Part shown: piece after piece, positions 52,495 through 64,000 of the stretch
Numbering within the stretch: the first letter of the stretch is position 1
Layout: the number at the start of each line of letters is the position of its first letter
Origin: Plenodomus lindquistii
Lineage: Eukaryota > Ascomycota > Dothideomycetes > Pleosporales > Leptosphaeriaceae
Assembly (NCBI GenBank): GCA_025504975.1
Contig: JANUWI010000020.1
Coordinates: 744,001 to 808,000 of the forward strand
Direction of reading: 5' to 3'
Length of the DNA: 64,000 nucleotides
Position numbers and translations under genes: made by a program
The notes under the pieces: generated by a model
What the model was told of the DNA's origin: nothing
Databases searched by the model: none
The model's input: only the letters and a program-made list of their open reading frames with translations

Positions 52495-53794
52495 TTAGTT
52501 AAAGGAAGGGCCATCTGTATACCTAGCAAAGTTTTCTTGATATAATTGTCCGCTAGTAATAGTAGTGTCTCTAAATCTTAAATCGCCTTGAGTGATCCTT
52601 AAGACAGGGTGGCCCGTTCGCTCTGGCTGGTTGTTATATACGTTCTCACTGTGACGATTGTTCTCAGTCGTGCGACGAAGCAATCCAAAACATCGCAGCA
52701 GTTCGTTCTCGGTCTGATTCAGCCTCATGTACTTGTCCGTGTACGTTCTGATGTCATCCACCCTTTCCCAACTCATCGAGCACGATATTTTGCATGCCCT
52801 GGGGTACGTTGAAGCGGAAATACCGATCTGCCGTATTTTCTTCGATACAAGAAAGTGTCACATCGTCATGTGTGTTCTCGCAGTCGGTGACAATATCGCC
52901 AAGCACAGGTGCAATGCCTAACCCTGTCCTATCCTTGAACCAAAAGACCGAAGCTGCCTTGTGGAGCTGAATCAGGTCCTTCTGGCCAGTGCCAATGCTG
53001 AATATGCAAGTAGGTTTGGAGACATTGTATCTCTTCAGTCGGTAATAGCATTTGGCTTCTTTGATGAGAGCTTTCGTTGGATTGTTACATCCCACCCCAG
53101 CATCGATGAATTCGCCACCCGTGTTTTCTTGAAACTTAAGGGATGGAAAGAACGTAGGTGCGGCAGATCTTGCTCGAGCAGGTTCCCAGATTTGGCAAGT
53201 AATGGGCGCAGAGCCAGTCTCGTGTCCAGAGAAGCACTAGGGAGCCACCCAATGCTTTAGTATCAAAAGTACAAACAAACCTATAGCGCTTAGTATCCAC
53301 CTGCAAGCTGTAACGTTATGACCTACGTCTTGCATGCACTGCGATCCATGAGAGGAGCATTCTCGTGTCCAGTTCTCGTTTTGACAATTCTTTTAATCAC
53401 ACTCTCCAGTGCTTTTGGGCTGAACTTTTCCCTGTGAGTGACGCTCTGAGGGTCGCCGAAGACCTCTCTGCTCATTTCCAAATACGCTTTGATACAATCG
53501 CTGACAGACATGCGCAGTCCGCCGAGCATGACGGCGATGGTCCTGCCAAAGGTAAGTAATTACGGCTAACGCGAGCAACGTGCAAGACAAACCCCCCAGT
53601 GCTCGTCCCACAGATCATATCGAAGTACTTGCATGGGAGCGGCTCCATGTCGAGATCCCCAATGATTTCTATCTTCTGCATCAAATTCTCCAAGATGAAC
53701 AGCGACGACAAGCCACGAATACCGCCTCCATCTATGAATGTCAGTGTGTCCCATCCTTTGGAAAACAAGTTCAAGGTTAAACCTAGAGACAAGA
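52495..53794 (-). pseudogene. Patatin-like phospholipase relic
   Basis: Order on the minus strand: TFIDGGGIRGLSSLFILENL (oxyanion loop GGGIRG), CKYFDMICGTSTGG (nucleophile Ser in G-T-S-T-G), a short intron, TIAVMLGGLRMSVSDCIKAY, a second intron near 53280-53325, IWEPARARSAAPTFFP, then GGEFIDAGVGCNNPTKALI (catalytic Asp in D-A-G) and IFSIGTGQKDLIQL, with a C-terminal tail to 52495. The catalytic dyad is present, but a frame change between 53280 and 53180 and further frame changes later break the gene. Patatin domains are common N-terminal partners of fungal NLRs; here it faces an NLR relic tail to tail. Confidence 0.8.
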
Positions 53795-54416
53795 CATATG
53801 AGTGGTAAGCACCCATGATGTTCCAGGCACCAGCATCAATGATGGCGCGCTTGAAAGGAAGTAGCCAGGTCGTGCGCAACTCGCGTTCTCCACCATGAAC
53901 GGGTCCAGTGTTTAGGCCTTGTTCGGGCGCGCTGAAGCCAGCGAAGTGCTTTGCAGTTGCGCTGACATTGAGACTCTGAATTCCCTTAACATACTGATAG
54001 CCCATCTCGCCGGACAAGAAAGCATCTTCTCCGTATGTCTCTTCAACTCTGCCGAAACGCAGCTCTCGGGCAAGATCGACAACCGGTGCAAAGATCTGGT
54101 TAATTCCAAGGGCCTGCGACTCCCTCGCAATGATGATGGCCATCTCATGGACAAGTTCGGGGTTCCAAGAGCATGCAATACCAATCGGACTGTTGAAGAT
54201 CGTTGCGTTTCCGACCAGTAGGCCGTGAATGCCTTCGGTCTGAGTCAACGCCGGGATACCCAGAGTGGTGTTGGCCACTCTTTGTCGAGAGCGGACTACC
54301 TGTGGCCGCCCCGTACATCCTCTATGGCGGTTCTGGGTCGCCATGGCGTGGATGGGGATGGTGCGGTTATATGTAGCTGAGTCAACTTTGTGCCACCAAG
54401 CCGCGGGTGTCTTCAA
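53795..54416 (-). pseudogene. Glycoside hydrolase family 3 fragment fused upstream of the patatin
   Basis: The first 200 codons of a 314-codon frame are a GH3 N-terminal domain (beta-glucosidase or beta-xylosidase type): TTLGIPALTQTEGIHGLL, NSPIGIACSWNPELV, QIFAPVVDLARELRFGRVEE, TYGEDAFLSGEMGYQYVKG, SATAKHFAGFSAPEQGLN, ERELRTTWLLPFKRAI and NIMGAYHSY. The nucleophile-bearing part and the second GH3 domain are missing. Near 53795 the frame passes without a break into the patatin sequence. The upstream 5' part, including any signal peptide, is not recognisable. A recombination or deletion breakpoint between two unrelated genes is the simplest reading. Confidence 0.78.
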
Positions 54417-55900
54417 CTTGGCGTTCAGGCAAGACCTGGGTGAGTCTGGTGATGTCTACAATGCTTAAGAGCTCATCGGCCTGCTGCACCGTGAAGGCAT
54501 CGCCAAATCGGATGACCGTGTACTGCGGAAAATTGCTGTTGGCAATGCAATTGTTGTTGGGGATAGTGACAAGTTTGATGGTGCTGTTATGTGGAATAGT
54601 GGAAAGCTGGCGACCGGCGATGGCGAGATCTTGCGCCTTGCGCTACTTGTTGGAGAGGCCAGGTGAAGAGGCGGTTTAGGTCTTGAAATCCATAATGACG
54701 GTGGCCGCGCGACCGCATAGTATATATGACAAGAAAGACATGATGTCTCCGAGGCTGCAGAGGCCCCAGTCGTTGTGCCGAAGCCCGACGGTCGGCATGG
54801 ATCGAATTGTAAGTAAAGCGCGCCAGAGTGTCGCCCTACAGCCTTCTGGCAACGGGCACATGACACCCGCAGGCTCTGCTTTCCCCACTACCCAAAGACA
54901 GTCGAATCAGCCCCACCGGCACTGGCGCCTATGCTGCCCCAACGACGTGTGTTAATGAACTCGGCTCGTTGGTCGCAAACAGCTAAGGTGAAGGTGGAGC
55001 GAGCGCGCTGCCCCTAACGTCGACGGCACGAGGAGAGCGAGTGAAGAGGCTGAGGGGCGTTTTGAGGAGGACAATGGCGATGTTGACATGTGTGCGCGCC
55101 CAATGCAAGCGACGCGCGGTGGTGGTGGTGGCGACGCAACTGTGGTGCGGGCGGGCGGAGAGGTTTGCAGAGTCGGGACCGGGACGGCGTCGCAACTTGA
55201 ACGATGCAACCCACCCGAAGGATCTTTCTCGTCCTAGTGCGAACACAAGCTTGAAAGATGAGGCTCAGTGACAGTGCGGGCGGGCCTCGGCAAGGCGATC
55301 GTTAGTTTACGCGGGCGCGCGCAGGCGAATCGTTGCGACATCTGTGGTAGCGAGCTGGGGCCTGGCACCTACGTCGCTGCGTGGTTGAACGTACACGAGC
55401 CAACGCTCGCCCCAAGGTACCATACCTACAAGGGCATACGTGACTTGTATGCAGCCACATTGCTCAACTCGCATTCACTCAGGCTTGCCCTTTATCGTAG
55501 CTAGCGATATGGTCGCTTGAGGCTGGCTGACTACGAACAGGGTGCGGCGCATTTCTCCATGATAACGTCCGTCAATCTGGCGTCGGCGTAGCCTGCAGTC
55601 GCCTCCCCGGCTGGCAACTCACAAGCTACCCACCGTGCTAGGTACTAGAAGGGGTGCTAGGTGTACCTTCGAGGTGACCGCCAGCCAACACCCGCGAATC
55701 GCGGGATCCAGAGGTCCGTTTCCACCAAACATGCAACTGCGGAAGTACAGTGCTGATGATAAAGTGTAGCTGGATCGAACTCGACTACTACAACACAAGA
55801 GCCAAATACCTTTCCAGTCCCTTACGATGCACACCACTGCCTGAGAGTCACGCCTGCAGATGATACTGCGCTCGCCGTTCCCGTGATCACGACGACAGGA
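54417..55900. other. GC-rich spacer, no gene recognised
   Basis: Overlapping frames are open on both strands because of high GC (for example 54465-54866 minus, 55041-55271 and 55268-55504 plus). None resembles a family I know. A GH3 5' remnant may be hidden near 54420-54700 but cannot be supported. Confidence 0.35.
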
Positions 55901-58640
55901 ACCGGGTTTTCAACACAATTCAGGCAGTGCACTGACGAATATGCAAAAGAGAATTGGGGGAGGAGCTAGTGATGGAAAAGTAACCATGCTGCGACTCGCG
56001 CTCACCGCTTCCGGTTCGGCGACGCAGACAACGATGACGACCTGGAGCATCACGTCACTCAAGCAGGGAAGTAGCCTCAGATGCGGACAACGACGGGGAA
56101 GTCAAATGTGGCCTTTCTTGGGGATGGTCCATGTGGTGTCGCATGGGTAGCCGCTGACGAGATTCATATAACCAACTCAAAAGGACCCACGAAACATCGA
56201 GAATTCGTAGGTGTGCTGATGCGTACACCAGTGTTCGTAAAAGCGTCGTCCACAGTTACAAACGACCAAGGTTTCCATGTTGTCTGCCGGAGTGCAACAG
56301 ACAGAAGCACATTCAATCGGAGCATGACTCCCGCGAGGGGCTTAGGGAAGGCCACGCAAATTGTATGTTTGTCCGGGAGTGGCGACGAAGATGGGATATT
56401 AATCTAGATATCTCTCCAGGTTCAATAACATGGAGCAATCGATCGCAACCCCTTCGACGCCAAATTTTGAAATATTGTCTCGCATTGAGACATCGCATAC
56501 GCGTGAAACCTCAAGCTCAGCAGAACCGCGCCAGCTCATAGAGCGGGGACTTGTGACGCGACTGCTGAGAAACTCATCCGGCGATCACATTGCTAGAAAC
56601 CCCTTCAGGAAATTTGAACTGCCCAGGGAAGCGAAGGTCAATACCAAACTGGCCGCAGAGCACACTTCAGGCGCAGTGATGCAGGCAGACACATGGATGT
56701 GCGTTCTGGCGTCACCCTAATCGTTATCTAGCAACCTACGGTCTTCAACTGGGATGCTGTGGTAGAGGAGAAGTACAAAGACGAGGAGCATGAGTCGCTT
56801 CTTCATCTGGCGCGTGTCAAGCTGCGAGAGACGCAAATGCTAGACAACAGCACGTTGGAAGGCATTGTGCTCACATCGAGCCAAATAGTCCAGCGGGGTC
56901 TGAACATTGCTGTTGTGTTGGACTGAGACGATACAACTATCAGTTCCAGCCTGATGATGGATTCCAATGCCGCGAGGCAATCTAACGAGCCCGGAGCATT
57001 ACTCGTCCACTGTACGTTCAGCCACACGAACTACAGCGTTAGCTCGTGGTCGCGTGACAGTCCAGCATGCTTATACGGTCTTGCCACCCATCTATGACCG
57101 TATCACGCCGTTCGCCTTTGATAGCAAGTACAAGCGTGTCTGGGTACAAGCAGACGAAGTGTTCCTTGGGTGGACCAGGCAGTCTGCGAGTCTCACCAAT
57201 AAGGCTTGGGCTAAGACTATGCATGGACTCACTCCCAGCATTAGCAACCAGTATATCGAAATTCGTGATGTCCACACTTCCTAGACTGCATCACTATTAT
57301 AGCCCCATTGAGCGACATACTATTTGAGAGCCAAGCTGATGGCGCGGACGTCTTCGTCAATATGGAACCGGATGCCGTGAGATTGAGGAAGACCCGATAA
57401 GTCCCACCCTCCCTTCACAGCTCCTAAACACAATAGCTTTAAAAACTCCGCTGTCGGTGGCTAGTAGTAGCCTGCTCTCCGCAACGAAAGCCGTTCCAGC
57501 CGACCGGCGGAAGACTCCGGCCACGAGCCTTTCTCTTCATAAATTATGAAAACATCGCATGATCTCTTAACCCTTTCCAACTTGGCTAGCGATTCACCTT
57601 GTCGACTTGGCTCTACCCAAGCCCGCTACATTACCAGACAAGCCATCCTTTTGATCATAGTCCCAATCCCCGTGTCACCAGAGCTTAGAACCCAGCTCAT
57701 GCCCAAATTTCCCGCATCAACCTAGCTCACGACCTAAGCATCAACTTCCTTGAACTAGTTATCCTAATCAATCACTCTTTCTACTGCAAAATTGACGCGA
57801 AAGACTACCTTAAGCGCATCCGCGGCCGCGAAGACGGCGCAACATGCACCTGAGTAAAACCCTCTACTCTCCTCGACACCACCACTCCGAACCGTACAAC
57901 ACTAGACCCCCCGGACAGGATTCCGTATCTCACTAAATTTGCCGTCCTCACATCAGCAGAAGGCTCAGGTAGGCTGACGGATTTTGGCTAGGCCGCACTA
58001 ACACGCACATAATCTCCTAACGACACAAAGCGGAGCAGTTGCACCTTCCATCCTTTGTAAAAGTGGTAGTAGGAGCATGGCAAATAGATCTTGAATCTGC
58101 CATGCAATTAGTAGATGGTGTTGTCAACAAGGACAATAAGTATGAGAGGCCTAGTGAAGAGCAGTTGGGTTGCGGTGAGGAATAGGATCTGACGATGTGG
58201 GACGCGATGTTGACAGTGGTATTACTCCGACCATCCGCCAACCCTTCCGTCCGTCCAACTCGGCCGGAGGAGTCGGCGGGTGGATTGAGCATGGAGGGAT
58301 TGGTTGGTTGGTTGGTATGTATTTTCGTCCGCGAGGATGTTATGTCAATCCGCCTCCTGAAGGGCATTAGGACGCGCTAAGCTATGGTTTTATAGGGATA
58401 ATACACTAGCGTATAAAACGTTTCATACTGAAGTGAGCGCAAGCTAAGACATGATGCCTCTGCATACAAGGAGTCCGTACAATAGGTGAGCCTTGCTCTG
58501 TCAAGACTGCAGAAATACAGCGGGTATATGTTCTACATTTCTTGACCAGGAGCCGCCTACTAGGTAATATATTAGAAAAGAAATTTCGGTATACGCATAG
58601 TGAAAGAAGCGCCGGTAAGTAGCAAAGAGGACAAGGAAAG
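55901..58640. other. Stretch with unassigned coding-like fragments
   Basis: Plus-strand fragments around 56081-56407 (VAADEIHITNSKGPTKHREF), 56430-56720, 56724-56926 (EEKYKDEEHESLLHLARVKL) and 57070-57284 (DRITPFAFDSKYKRVWVQAD) look protein-like but are in different frames and match nothing I can name. From 57290 to 58640 only short frames remain. This is probably one or more decayed genes. Confidence 0.3.
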
Positions 58641-58667
58641 TGTTGCAGTTGACAAGGATGTGGCCTT

Positions 58668-59140
58668 TCTCTAGAGTGATCATGGTGGCATGCTGTCCCT
58701 GCGCCCACGCTGACTTAACGTCGTGCGTGAAAGCCAGGGTCAGGTCTGAAGCCGATCGCTGAGGGAGCGCGCCGCCGTGCTGAGGATTCGGCACTTGGTG
58801 TGCCATGGCCGTTGCAGCTATTCGACGCGCGACGATGTGCCCAAGTCCCTTGCCAAAGTAGGAGAGAACAGCAATTGGTTGCCAAGAGCGTGGTGAGCTT
58901 TTGTCTTCCTTACCTACTTTGGGTATCATTGCCGCTTCAGCAGTCTTCCAACAGGCTGGGTAGTAGCTGACCTCGAGCCACCAATCATGAATCCTGCGAA
59001 CGTGCTCCTCTATTGAGCTCTATACGACGCAAATAGGCGGACTGTCATCTTATTGACCCCTGGAGAGGTACTCATTACACCAATGTGATTTTGATGGACT
59101 TCTTCAGTGGACACGTATGTGTCCCAAGGCAGCGAGGGGG
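58668..59140 (-). pseudogene. LINE (Tad1-like) reverse transcriptase fragment
   Basis: Minus-strand pieces read HQNHIGVMSTSPGVNKMTVR, then after a stop and frame change EEHVRRIHDWWLEVSYYPAC, MIPKVGKEDKSSPRSWQPIA, VLSYFGKGLGHIVARRIA, HGGALPQRSASDLTLAFTHD and ATMITLE. These are the start of a non-LTR retrotransposon reverse transcriptase (the K-P-G-K, R-P-I-x-L-L and G-A-L-P-x-R-S blocks). The polymerase active site with its two Asp residues is missing, so this is a 5'-truncated or decayed fragment. Confidence 0.78.
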
Positions 59141-60575
59141 CAGTGTCCAATGTTTTGGTAGGTATACAGCTTCCGTGGGGTCGTCGGCCACGTCGGAACG
59201 GTTCAGTACTTCCTGCCGGAGGATGTTTGCCTTTTCTTGAGGGCTGGTAAACATCTAGTCTCTAACTTAACGCAACGGTCCAAGAGCGTGAAGGAATAGA
59301 TGTTTAAAAGGTCAGGTTGGATGAACAGAATTTGCGCATAGGACGTTTCAAATGCAATTCAAAAAGAGATGATGCGTTTCGCGTGTTGATCTGACTAAAA
59401 ACTCCTGCAAGTCTGCTAATTGCAGGTATAATTATCTCTGCCCCTTCTCACTATTTGTATTCTAGACATCTCTCATTTCGCCGCAACTGTAAACACTTGC
59501 AGAATACTGTATGTCAAGTCGTTCTGTGGTGACTCTTCTCTCTAGAGATCACATCAATGGCGTCTACGGTTTTGGATCCTCACAACCTGCACCCCCTAGA
59601 TGCAGACTTCAAGCACTCATGTTACTACGCGCGGGACCATTGCACACCATAATGACAGGCCTACGTTACTACAACTTTTCCATAAGTCATTCCCACACGC
59701 TCACGGTTCTGCTGTCAGTGTGTTTGACTATTTCCGTGTATTTCCTAAGTTAACACTCACGCTTACCTACACGTTTGATATTAGAAGAAGAAAAAGTAAA
59801 CATGTCGATTCAAGACCCTGCCCACGTTAGAAAGGATAAGCATAGCCGCGCATGGACTTTTTAACGTGCTTCTAATCCCCTTTGAGGTACACTGTCTCCG
59901 GGCTGCAGGATTTAATAATGCCCTGCCATTCCTTTCTCTGTCTCTCCTTATCCACAGGTTTTCGGCCGTGGATCGAAAATTCGACGATAAAGACGCATGT
60001 GCGGTCCTGTTCTAGTCTGTAAAAATCGCAGCACAAGTTGAGGTTGTGTCGTCCGGCTGGCTGTTGCCAGATCCTTTTATAATTGTGTTGACTTAAGACA
60101 ACACACATTGAAGGCTAGCATCTGATTTCGACATTGGAAATTACGTACCCATGTCGCAAGAGTGAAGTACTCGTAGTGCGCTGAGATGTGGGATTACTCC
60201 TCGGCGCCGCTGTCGAAGAGATTTACCAAGAATTCGGTACGAACAACGCTCTCAATCTGCAAAGATGCACGTCACGCCGCTCATGTGTTTGGCTGAGAAT
60301 AGACGTATGACGCGATATATGAACCATTAGTATCAACTGCATCTACATTACTCGTTGAAAAGCGTTTCTGTCTTACATTCCCGTCGATTCTCAAAGCGTC
60401 TGTTCGACAGTCATGTTATTGAAGTCGCCGAAGGAGCGGGCTGTGCCAGGCGACGGTGCACAGCGAAAGATTGCGTGAGATATGCATGTTGTTTCGTTAT
60501 GTCTCATAAGAATGCATGCAGCATCTACAGAGAAGGTCCCCATATACTTATCCAAGAATGAAATGAGGCTGTTGA
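59141..60575. other. Spacer, no gene recognised
   Basis: AT-richer sequence with short frames only (59511-59753 plus, 59872-60108 minus). No terminal repeats of the neighbouring LINE or Tc1 relics could be assigned. Confidence 0.4.
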
Positions 60576-61604
60576 ATGGTGCGCGCAGACTCATCCTTGT
60601 CTGAAATTAGTATTCAGCCGTTCACCCCAAGCCATCGGCTTACTTATGGAAATGTACAACACCACCACTACTACCACATACGACCCCACAGCGGCCGCCT
60701 ATCCGTACTTCTAGATACCTTTAAGAAGCCCGTACGTCTCAACGTTCTCTGGGAGCTGAGAATTGTCTATCAAACCGTCGCCGAAGCTACCTAAGTTGCC
60801 CTACCCGATGGCACCCTCTGGAAGGCCCCCAGCCGCTCAACACTGTACAGAGTACTCAAGCGGTTTGGCCTTACCAATCACCGCTACAAAAAGCGACCAT
60901 AGTTGACCCGCGGGCGTGCTCTGGCACGCCTCCGCTTCTGCCGGGAGTATCGACACTTCCCATGGGGTCGGCGCATACTCAAGTTCTCAGATGAGTGCTC
61001 AGTTCAGAAGGGCGCTGGCCACGAACAGGAGTGGTGCTTTCGCTACAACAAAGAGAAATGGAAGAAGGAGATGATAAATGAGGTTGAGGTGAGCCGCCGG
61101 CCTCAGCAAATGGTGTGGCGGGCTATATGGGTGGATGAACGGGGCCGTCCACGGAGGAGCAACTTGGTGATAATGAGGCGCGATCCTGATGCTCCCCGCG
61201 GTGGGTATACAGCCCAAAGTTACATTGAGACTCTAGAGGAAGGACTCCTACCCCATTACCGGCGTTCGCAGCTGTTCATGCAGGATAACGCTCCCATACA
61301 CAAAGCGCAGGTGACGACTGAGTTCTTCCAACGCCACCGAATCCGTACGGTCGACTGGCCGGCTTACTCACCCGACCTTAACCCCATTGAGCACCTCTGG
61401 TGGGTGCTCAAGAAGCGCATGTACAAATTCTACCCCCAGTATAACAATTATAGTAGGGCTGAAGAAGAGTGGGATGGCTTTTGTGAGGCTTTGAAAGAGT
61501 GCTGGCGTGGGATACCGGGCGACCTAATCAAGGAGCTAGTCATGAGCATGCCCCAACGTATGGCGGCCTGCAGAAAAGCGCGCGGCTGGCAAACTAAATA
61601 TTAA
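60576..61604 (+). pseudogene. Tc1/mariner DD34E transposase with nonsense mutations
   Basis: One frame: a helix-turn-helix part with TLWKAPSRSTLYRVLKRFGL after a TAA at 60792-60794, then a TAG at 60900-60902, then 233 open codons. Catalytic residues are visible: FSDECSVQKG (Asp), FMQDNAPIHK (Asp) and SPDLNPIEHLWWVLKKRM (Glu), with 34 residues between the second Asp and the Glu, as in Tc1-type elements. Both stops fit C-to-T change (CAA to TAA, CAG to TAG). The start at 60576 is simply the first Met of the frame. Terminal inverted repeats were not established. Confidence 0.87.
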
Positions 61605-61935
61605 TCACGTGGCTTTAGATTCACCTGAAAATCTATCAATTATCTTGTGTCTCGTTGAAGTCATGGGGGCAGTGATTGAATGGGTGGTGCGGCAGGTCTT
61701 CAGCTAAAATCCCACCGAAAGGAACTTTTAACCTAACTCATAAGTTACCCGTAGTATTTACAGCGCCTGAGCATGGCTTCGGTGCAAATTGTCTATTTCC
61801 GAATTTTCCCTGTCTCGTCCCTCCTCACCACTGTAGCCTGGCGCTCTGCTCCTGTACTAACCATCCCTGCTTATCATGTGGCAATTTACACAGCGCCATT
61901 AGATAGTCTCCCAAATTGTGTTTCAGCGAACATCT
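61605..61935. other. Spacer 3' of the Tc1 relic
   Basis: Short overlapping frames only (61676-61906 and 61773-61988 plus), no family match. The sequence is likely to hold the right end of the Tc1 element and flanking DNA. Confidence 0.4.
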
Positions 61936-63651
61936 CTACCTTGCACACTGCGTGTTCCTGTCTATGCAACTCCTGCACCTTGCTCTAGCATCGCATATAA
62001 AATTGTTAGCATAGCATGCGTAGCAGCTAATCACATTGCGCGGTACCCTGTCGTTTTTATAGGGAACTACCTGGTGTGCTGCACCTGGCAATGTTGCATC
62101 CCCGATTTGCATTATGCGCTCTTGGAGAAATTGCACCTCATGCTGTAGCCTTAATAGCTTGAACTGATAACTTTCGCAAATCTTGGTCTTCGCTGAAGAA
62201 TTTTCTTTTAGCGTAAAGATATTATTCATAGCAGAGGAAGTGCGGAGGCACTTATTCTTATCCTTGAGGCTGGCGACTTTGCGTCTTTCTTCGGTGAGCT
62301 TATCGTGAATGGTGTTGCTTAGTTTCTTATGCTTAGCTAAATTGTTTTTGAGGTTCTGCGCTTAGGCCGCGTAATTCCCGGCGAGGAGGTTGGCTTGGGA
62401 CGCGGCGTTGCGTTCGGCTGTGATTTTGGTGAGAGTGGCCTGGAGATCTCGAATTGTACTATAGGCTTGATGGAAGGCTTGGTCTTTGCTAGCTGTCATC
62501 TCCTCAAGAGCTCTTGTGTGCTCGTCGCGGACTGATGACAACGTGTCACGGAAGTAGTCGCGCTCTCCTACGCATTTGTAAGTGGCTGTCTTGAAGATCG
62601 ACATGCTTCAGACTAGCCTGCGATGCTACCAACTGCCTGCAGTCCCATTTCGACTCTCTTCAACCTTGCCCTGAGCTCATTGATATCGAGCCGTTGCAAC
62701 TTGATCTTGACCTCCATGTCGTTGAAGGCGTAACCCATGTCTGCTGTCAGTGTACGATTGGCCTCTTTCTGATACTTGCGCAGACCCAGTCGCGTGCCAT
62801 TCGCGTTATCGTCCTCTCGAGAGATTCGACATTCATGTTCGAGCTTCTTGACCTTCTCTTGCAATTCTTGCTTTTCCTTCCCCATGTTTTCCAGGTCCTT
62901 AGCCAGGCTATCGTAAACATGCTTAGCCGAACGCACAACTGGCTCAGTATCTGACAGAAACGGTGATGGAGCGCGACGATAAGAATCAGTCGGCGTTGGC
63001 AGATCTCTGTTTGCGAAGTGTACAAGTGACTCAAATTGGGGTATGGACGGAATCGACTGAGAGTGCGGTGAAGGTACGCGAACGTGATTCTCGATTTCGG
63101 TACTGTTAAAGTCGTTCTTCTTCATGTCCTCGAAGAGTGACTCAAGGTGCTGTGTCGTTGACTCATGATATGCAAGGGTCGGCAGCGCACGATTCGTCCG
63201 CTCGTACTCTTCCCGCTCCAAAAATTCCGCAACAGACTCGGGCACGCGAAATGGTGTTGACAATAGCGACAGCTTACTGTTCACTACCGTCTCATGACCA
63301 GTATCATTGCCTAGAAAGTTATTAGCGCACAGCATCTCGCGCCAAGTTATATAACTCACTGTCAGATCCAAGGACCAATTGCGGGCTGGATGTAGCTGGC
63401 GAGATTGGCGCAGATGACATCTTCGCCCTCATGAGAGGCACGAGGTCTGCAAAGCTGTCGTATTGAGTAAGCATGGTCCAGTGTGGCGGCGTCATGTGAG
63501 GAGTATGCTCTCGAGCTATCGATGGAATGTTTGATGATGCCGGCGACTGTGGAGTAAGGTCAGTGTGCGGGCTGGCAATGAGTGAAATAGCAGTTGCTCT
63601 TTCATTGCTAAGCCCCAGTCTGAAGGAAAGGAAAGCCTGTATAAGGTACAA
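61936..63651 (-). pseudogene. Multicopy coiled-coil protein family with Zn2Cys6-like C-terminus, decayed
   Basis: Order on the minus strand: PHWTMLTQYDSFADLVPLMR, a 49-bp intron (about 63312-63360; GTGAGT to CTAG), RVPESVAEFLEREEYERTNR, ESLVHFANRDLPTPTDSYRR, FLSDTEPVVRSAKHVYDSLA and a coiled coil. There is a stop at 62613 with a frame change, then YFRDTLSSVRDEH, LTKITAERNAASQANLLAGN, a TAA at 62362-62364 (CAA to TAA), more coiled coil (LLRLQHEVQFLQERIMQIGD) and finally CYACYANNFICDARARCRSC with IDRNTQC. That cysteine spacing, C-x2-C-x6-C-x5-C-x2-C-x6-C, equals the fungal Zn(II)2Cys6 cluster. I recall the family as repeated in Pleosporales. Function unknown. Confidence 0.65.
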
Positions 63652-64000
63652 GTGTTTGTAGTGAAGTCAGAAGTGTGTGCAGTAAAAGCAGAATCGTGTG
63701 TAGTAGAGGCATGAGTGAGCGTAGTAGAGATGTTAGCAGGGCTAATTTTGCTATTATAACAGATTTCACAATAATTCCGCCAATTAATTATCTGGCCGCG
63801 CCTTTCATCGCATGCCTACAGCAATGGCATTGGCGGTCGTATGCGGCATAATGAAGTTGACGCGGATTCTGATGAAACCCTATAAGTAGTTAAGCTCAGC
63901 GCCAATTGGGTATCTGGATTTTGAGCAAAGACCGATGTTCCCGCAACCCAACAGTCTCCAAGCAAGCCAATCTCTCAGCCCCCAACTTGGTCTGGTACTC
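63652..64000. other. Terminal spacer, upstream of the coiled-coil family relic
   Basis: Presumed promoter of the minus-strand relic. Contains loosely repeated agaagtgtgtgtagta-like sequence near 63655-63720 and no open frame of interest. Confidence 0.35.

Noticed and set aside
57039..57275. Minus-strand frame with FDILVANAGS, possible short-chain dehydrogenase
   Set aside because: Only the NAG-like string matches; no Rossmann glycine motif or YxxxK was found, and an equally open plus-strand frame overlaps it.
1..64000. CRISPR arrays, bacterial operons, Shine-Dalgarno sites
   Set aside because: The sequence is eukaryotic with spliceosomal introns; no spaced direct-repeat array of CRISPR type occurs. 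The paired GTAATAG sites have no spacer structure of that kind.

Overview
The window looks like an accessory, transposon-rich region of a filamentous ascomycete, most likely a Dothideomycete of the Pleosporales type. The evidence is spliceosomal introns of 47-64 bp with GT-AG ends and CTAAC-like branch points, fungal NB-ARC/TPR (NLR-like) genes, and ascomycete-specific orphan families. Many nonsense codons also fit C-to-T change at CpA (CAA to TAA, CAG to TAG, TGG to TAG), the signature of repeat-induced point mutation (RIP). No housekeeping gene block was recognised.

Layout. 0-5.1 kb: decayed sequence with a minus-strand DUF3723-like relic. 6.4-11.2 kb: a JmjC-dioxygenase relic (+) converging on a Plavaka-type transposase relic (-), followed by 1 kb of short repeats. 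13.9-22.6 kb: two decayed copies (A, B) of an unnamed gene family joining a novel N-terminal domain to an SNF2-like helicase. 23.1-30.5 kb: an NLR gene (NB-ARC plus TPR) reading almost continuously into a 921-codon ORF of unknown function, with a second NLR relic on the opposite strand. 31.2-35.3 kb: copy C of the SNF2-like family, intact at 1316 aa in four exons. 36.2-39.8 kb: a small TPR gene cut in two by a 3.1-kb rearranged copia-like element. 40.0-42.2 kb: a MITE and an apparently intact pogo-like transposase. 42.6-43.7 kb: an intact 360-aa gene with a nuclease-like motif pattern. 44.4-45.1 kb: an RNase H gene. 45.1-49.9 kb: a compact unit, probably mobile, with two minus-strand genes of unknown type and a divergent plus-strand gene ending in a histone H3 fold. 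50.2-54.4 kb: an NLR relic, a patatin phospholipase relic and a GH3 fragment fused to it. 58.6-64 kb: LINE and Tc1/mariner relics and a decayed coiled-coil, cysteine-rich family.

Two dispersed short-sequence systems stand out. In the SNF2-family territory (11-22 kb and 31-35.6 kb) an 18-bp quasi-palindrome, GTACTGT-N4-ACAGTAC-like, recurs about 19 times and sits inside homologous introns. In the 45.1-49.9 kb unit the heptamer GTAATAG occurs in pairs at a fixed 12-bp register at about 14 places. These include all five introns of the H3-like gene (one only as a half-degenerate pair), the bidirectional promoter region and both ends of the unit, where the motif points inward. The strongest candidate for an undescribed system is this unit: an H3-fold protein with a long non-histone N-terminus, partner proteins of unknown type, and a regular array of paired sites carried in introns.
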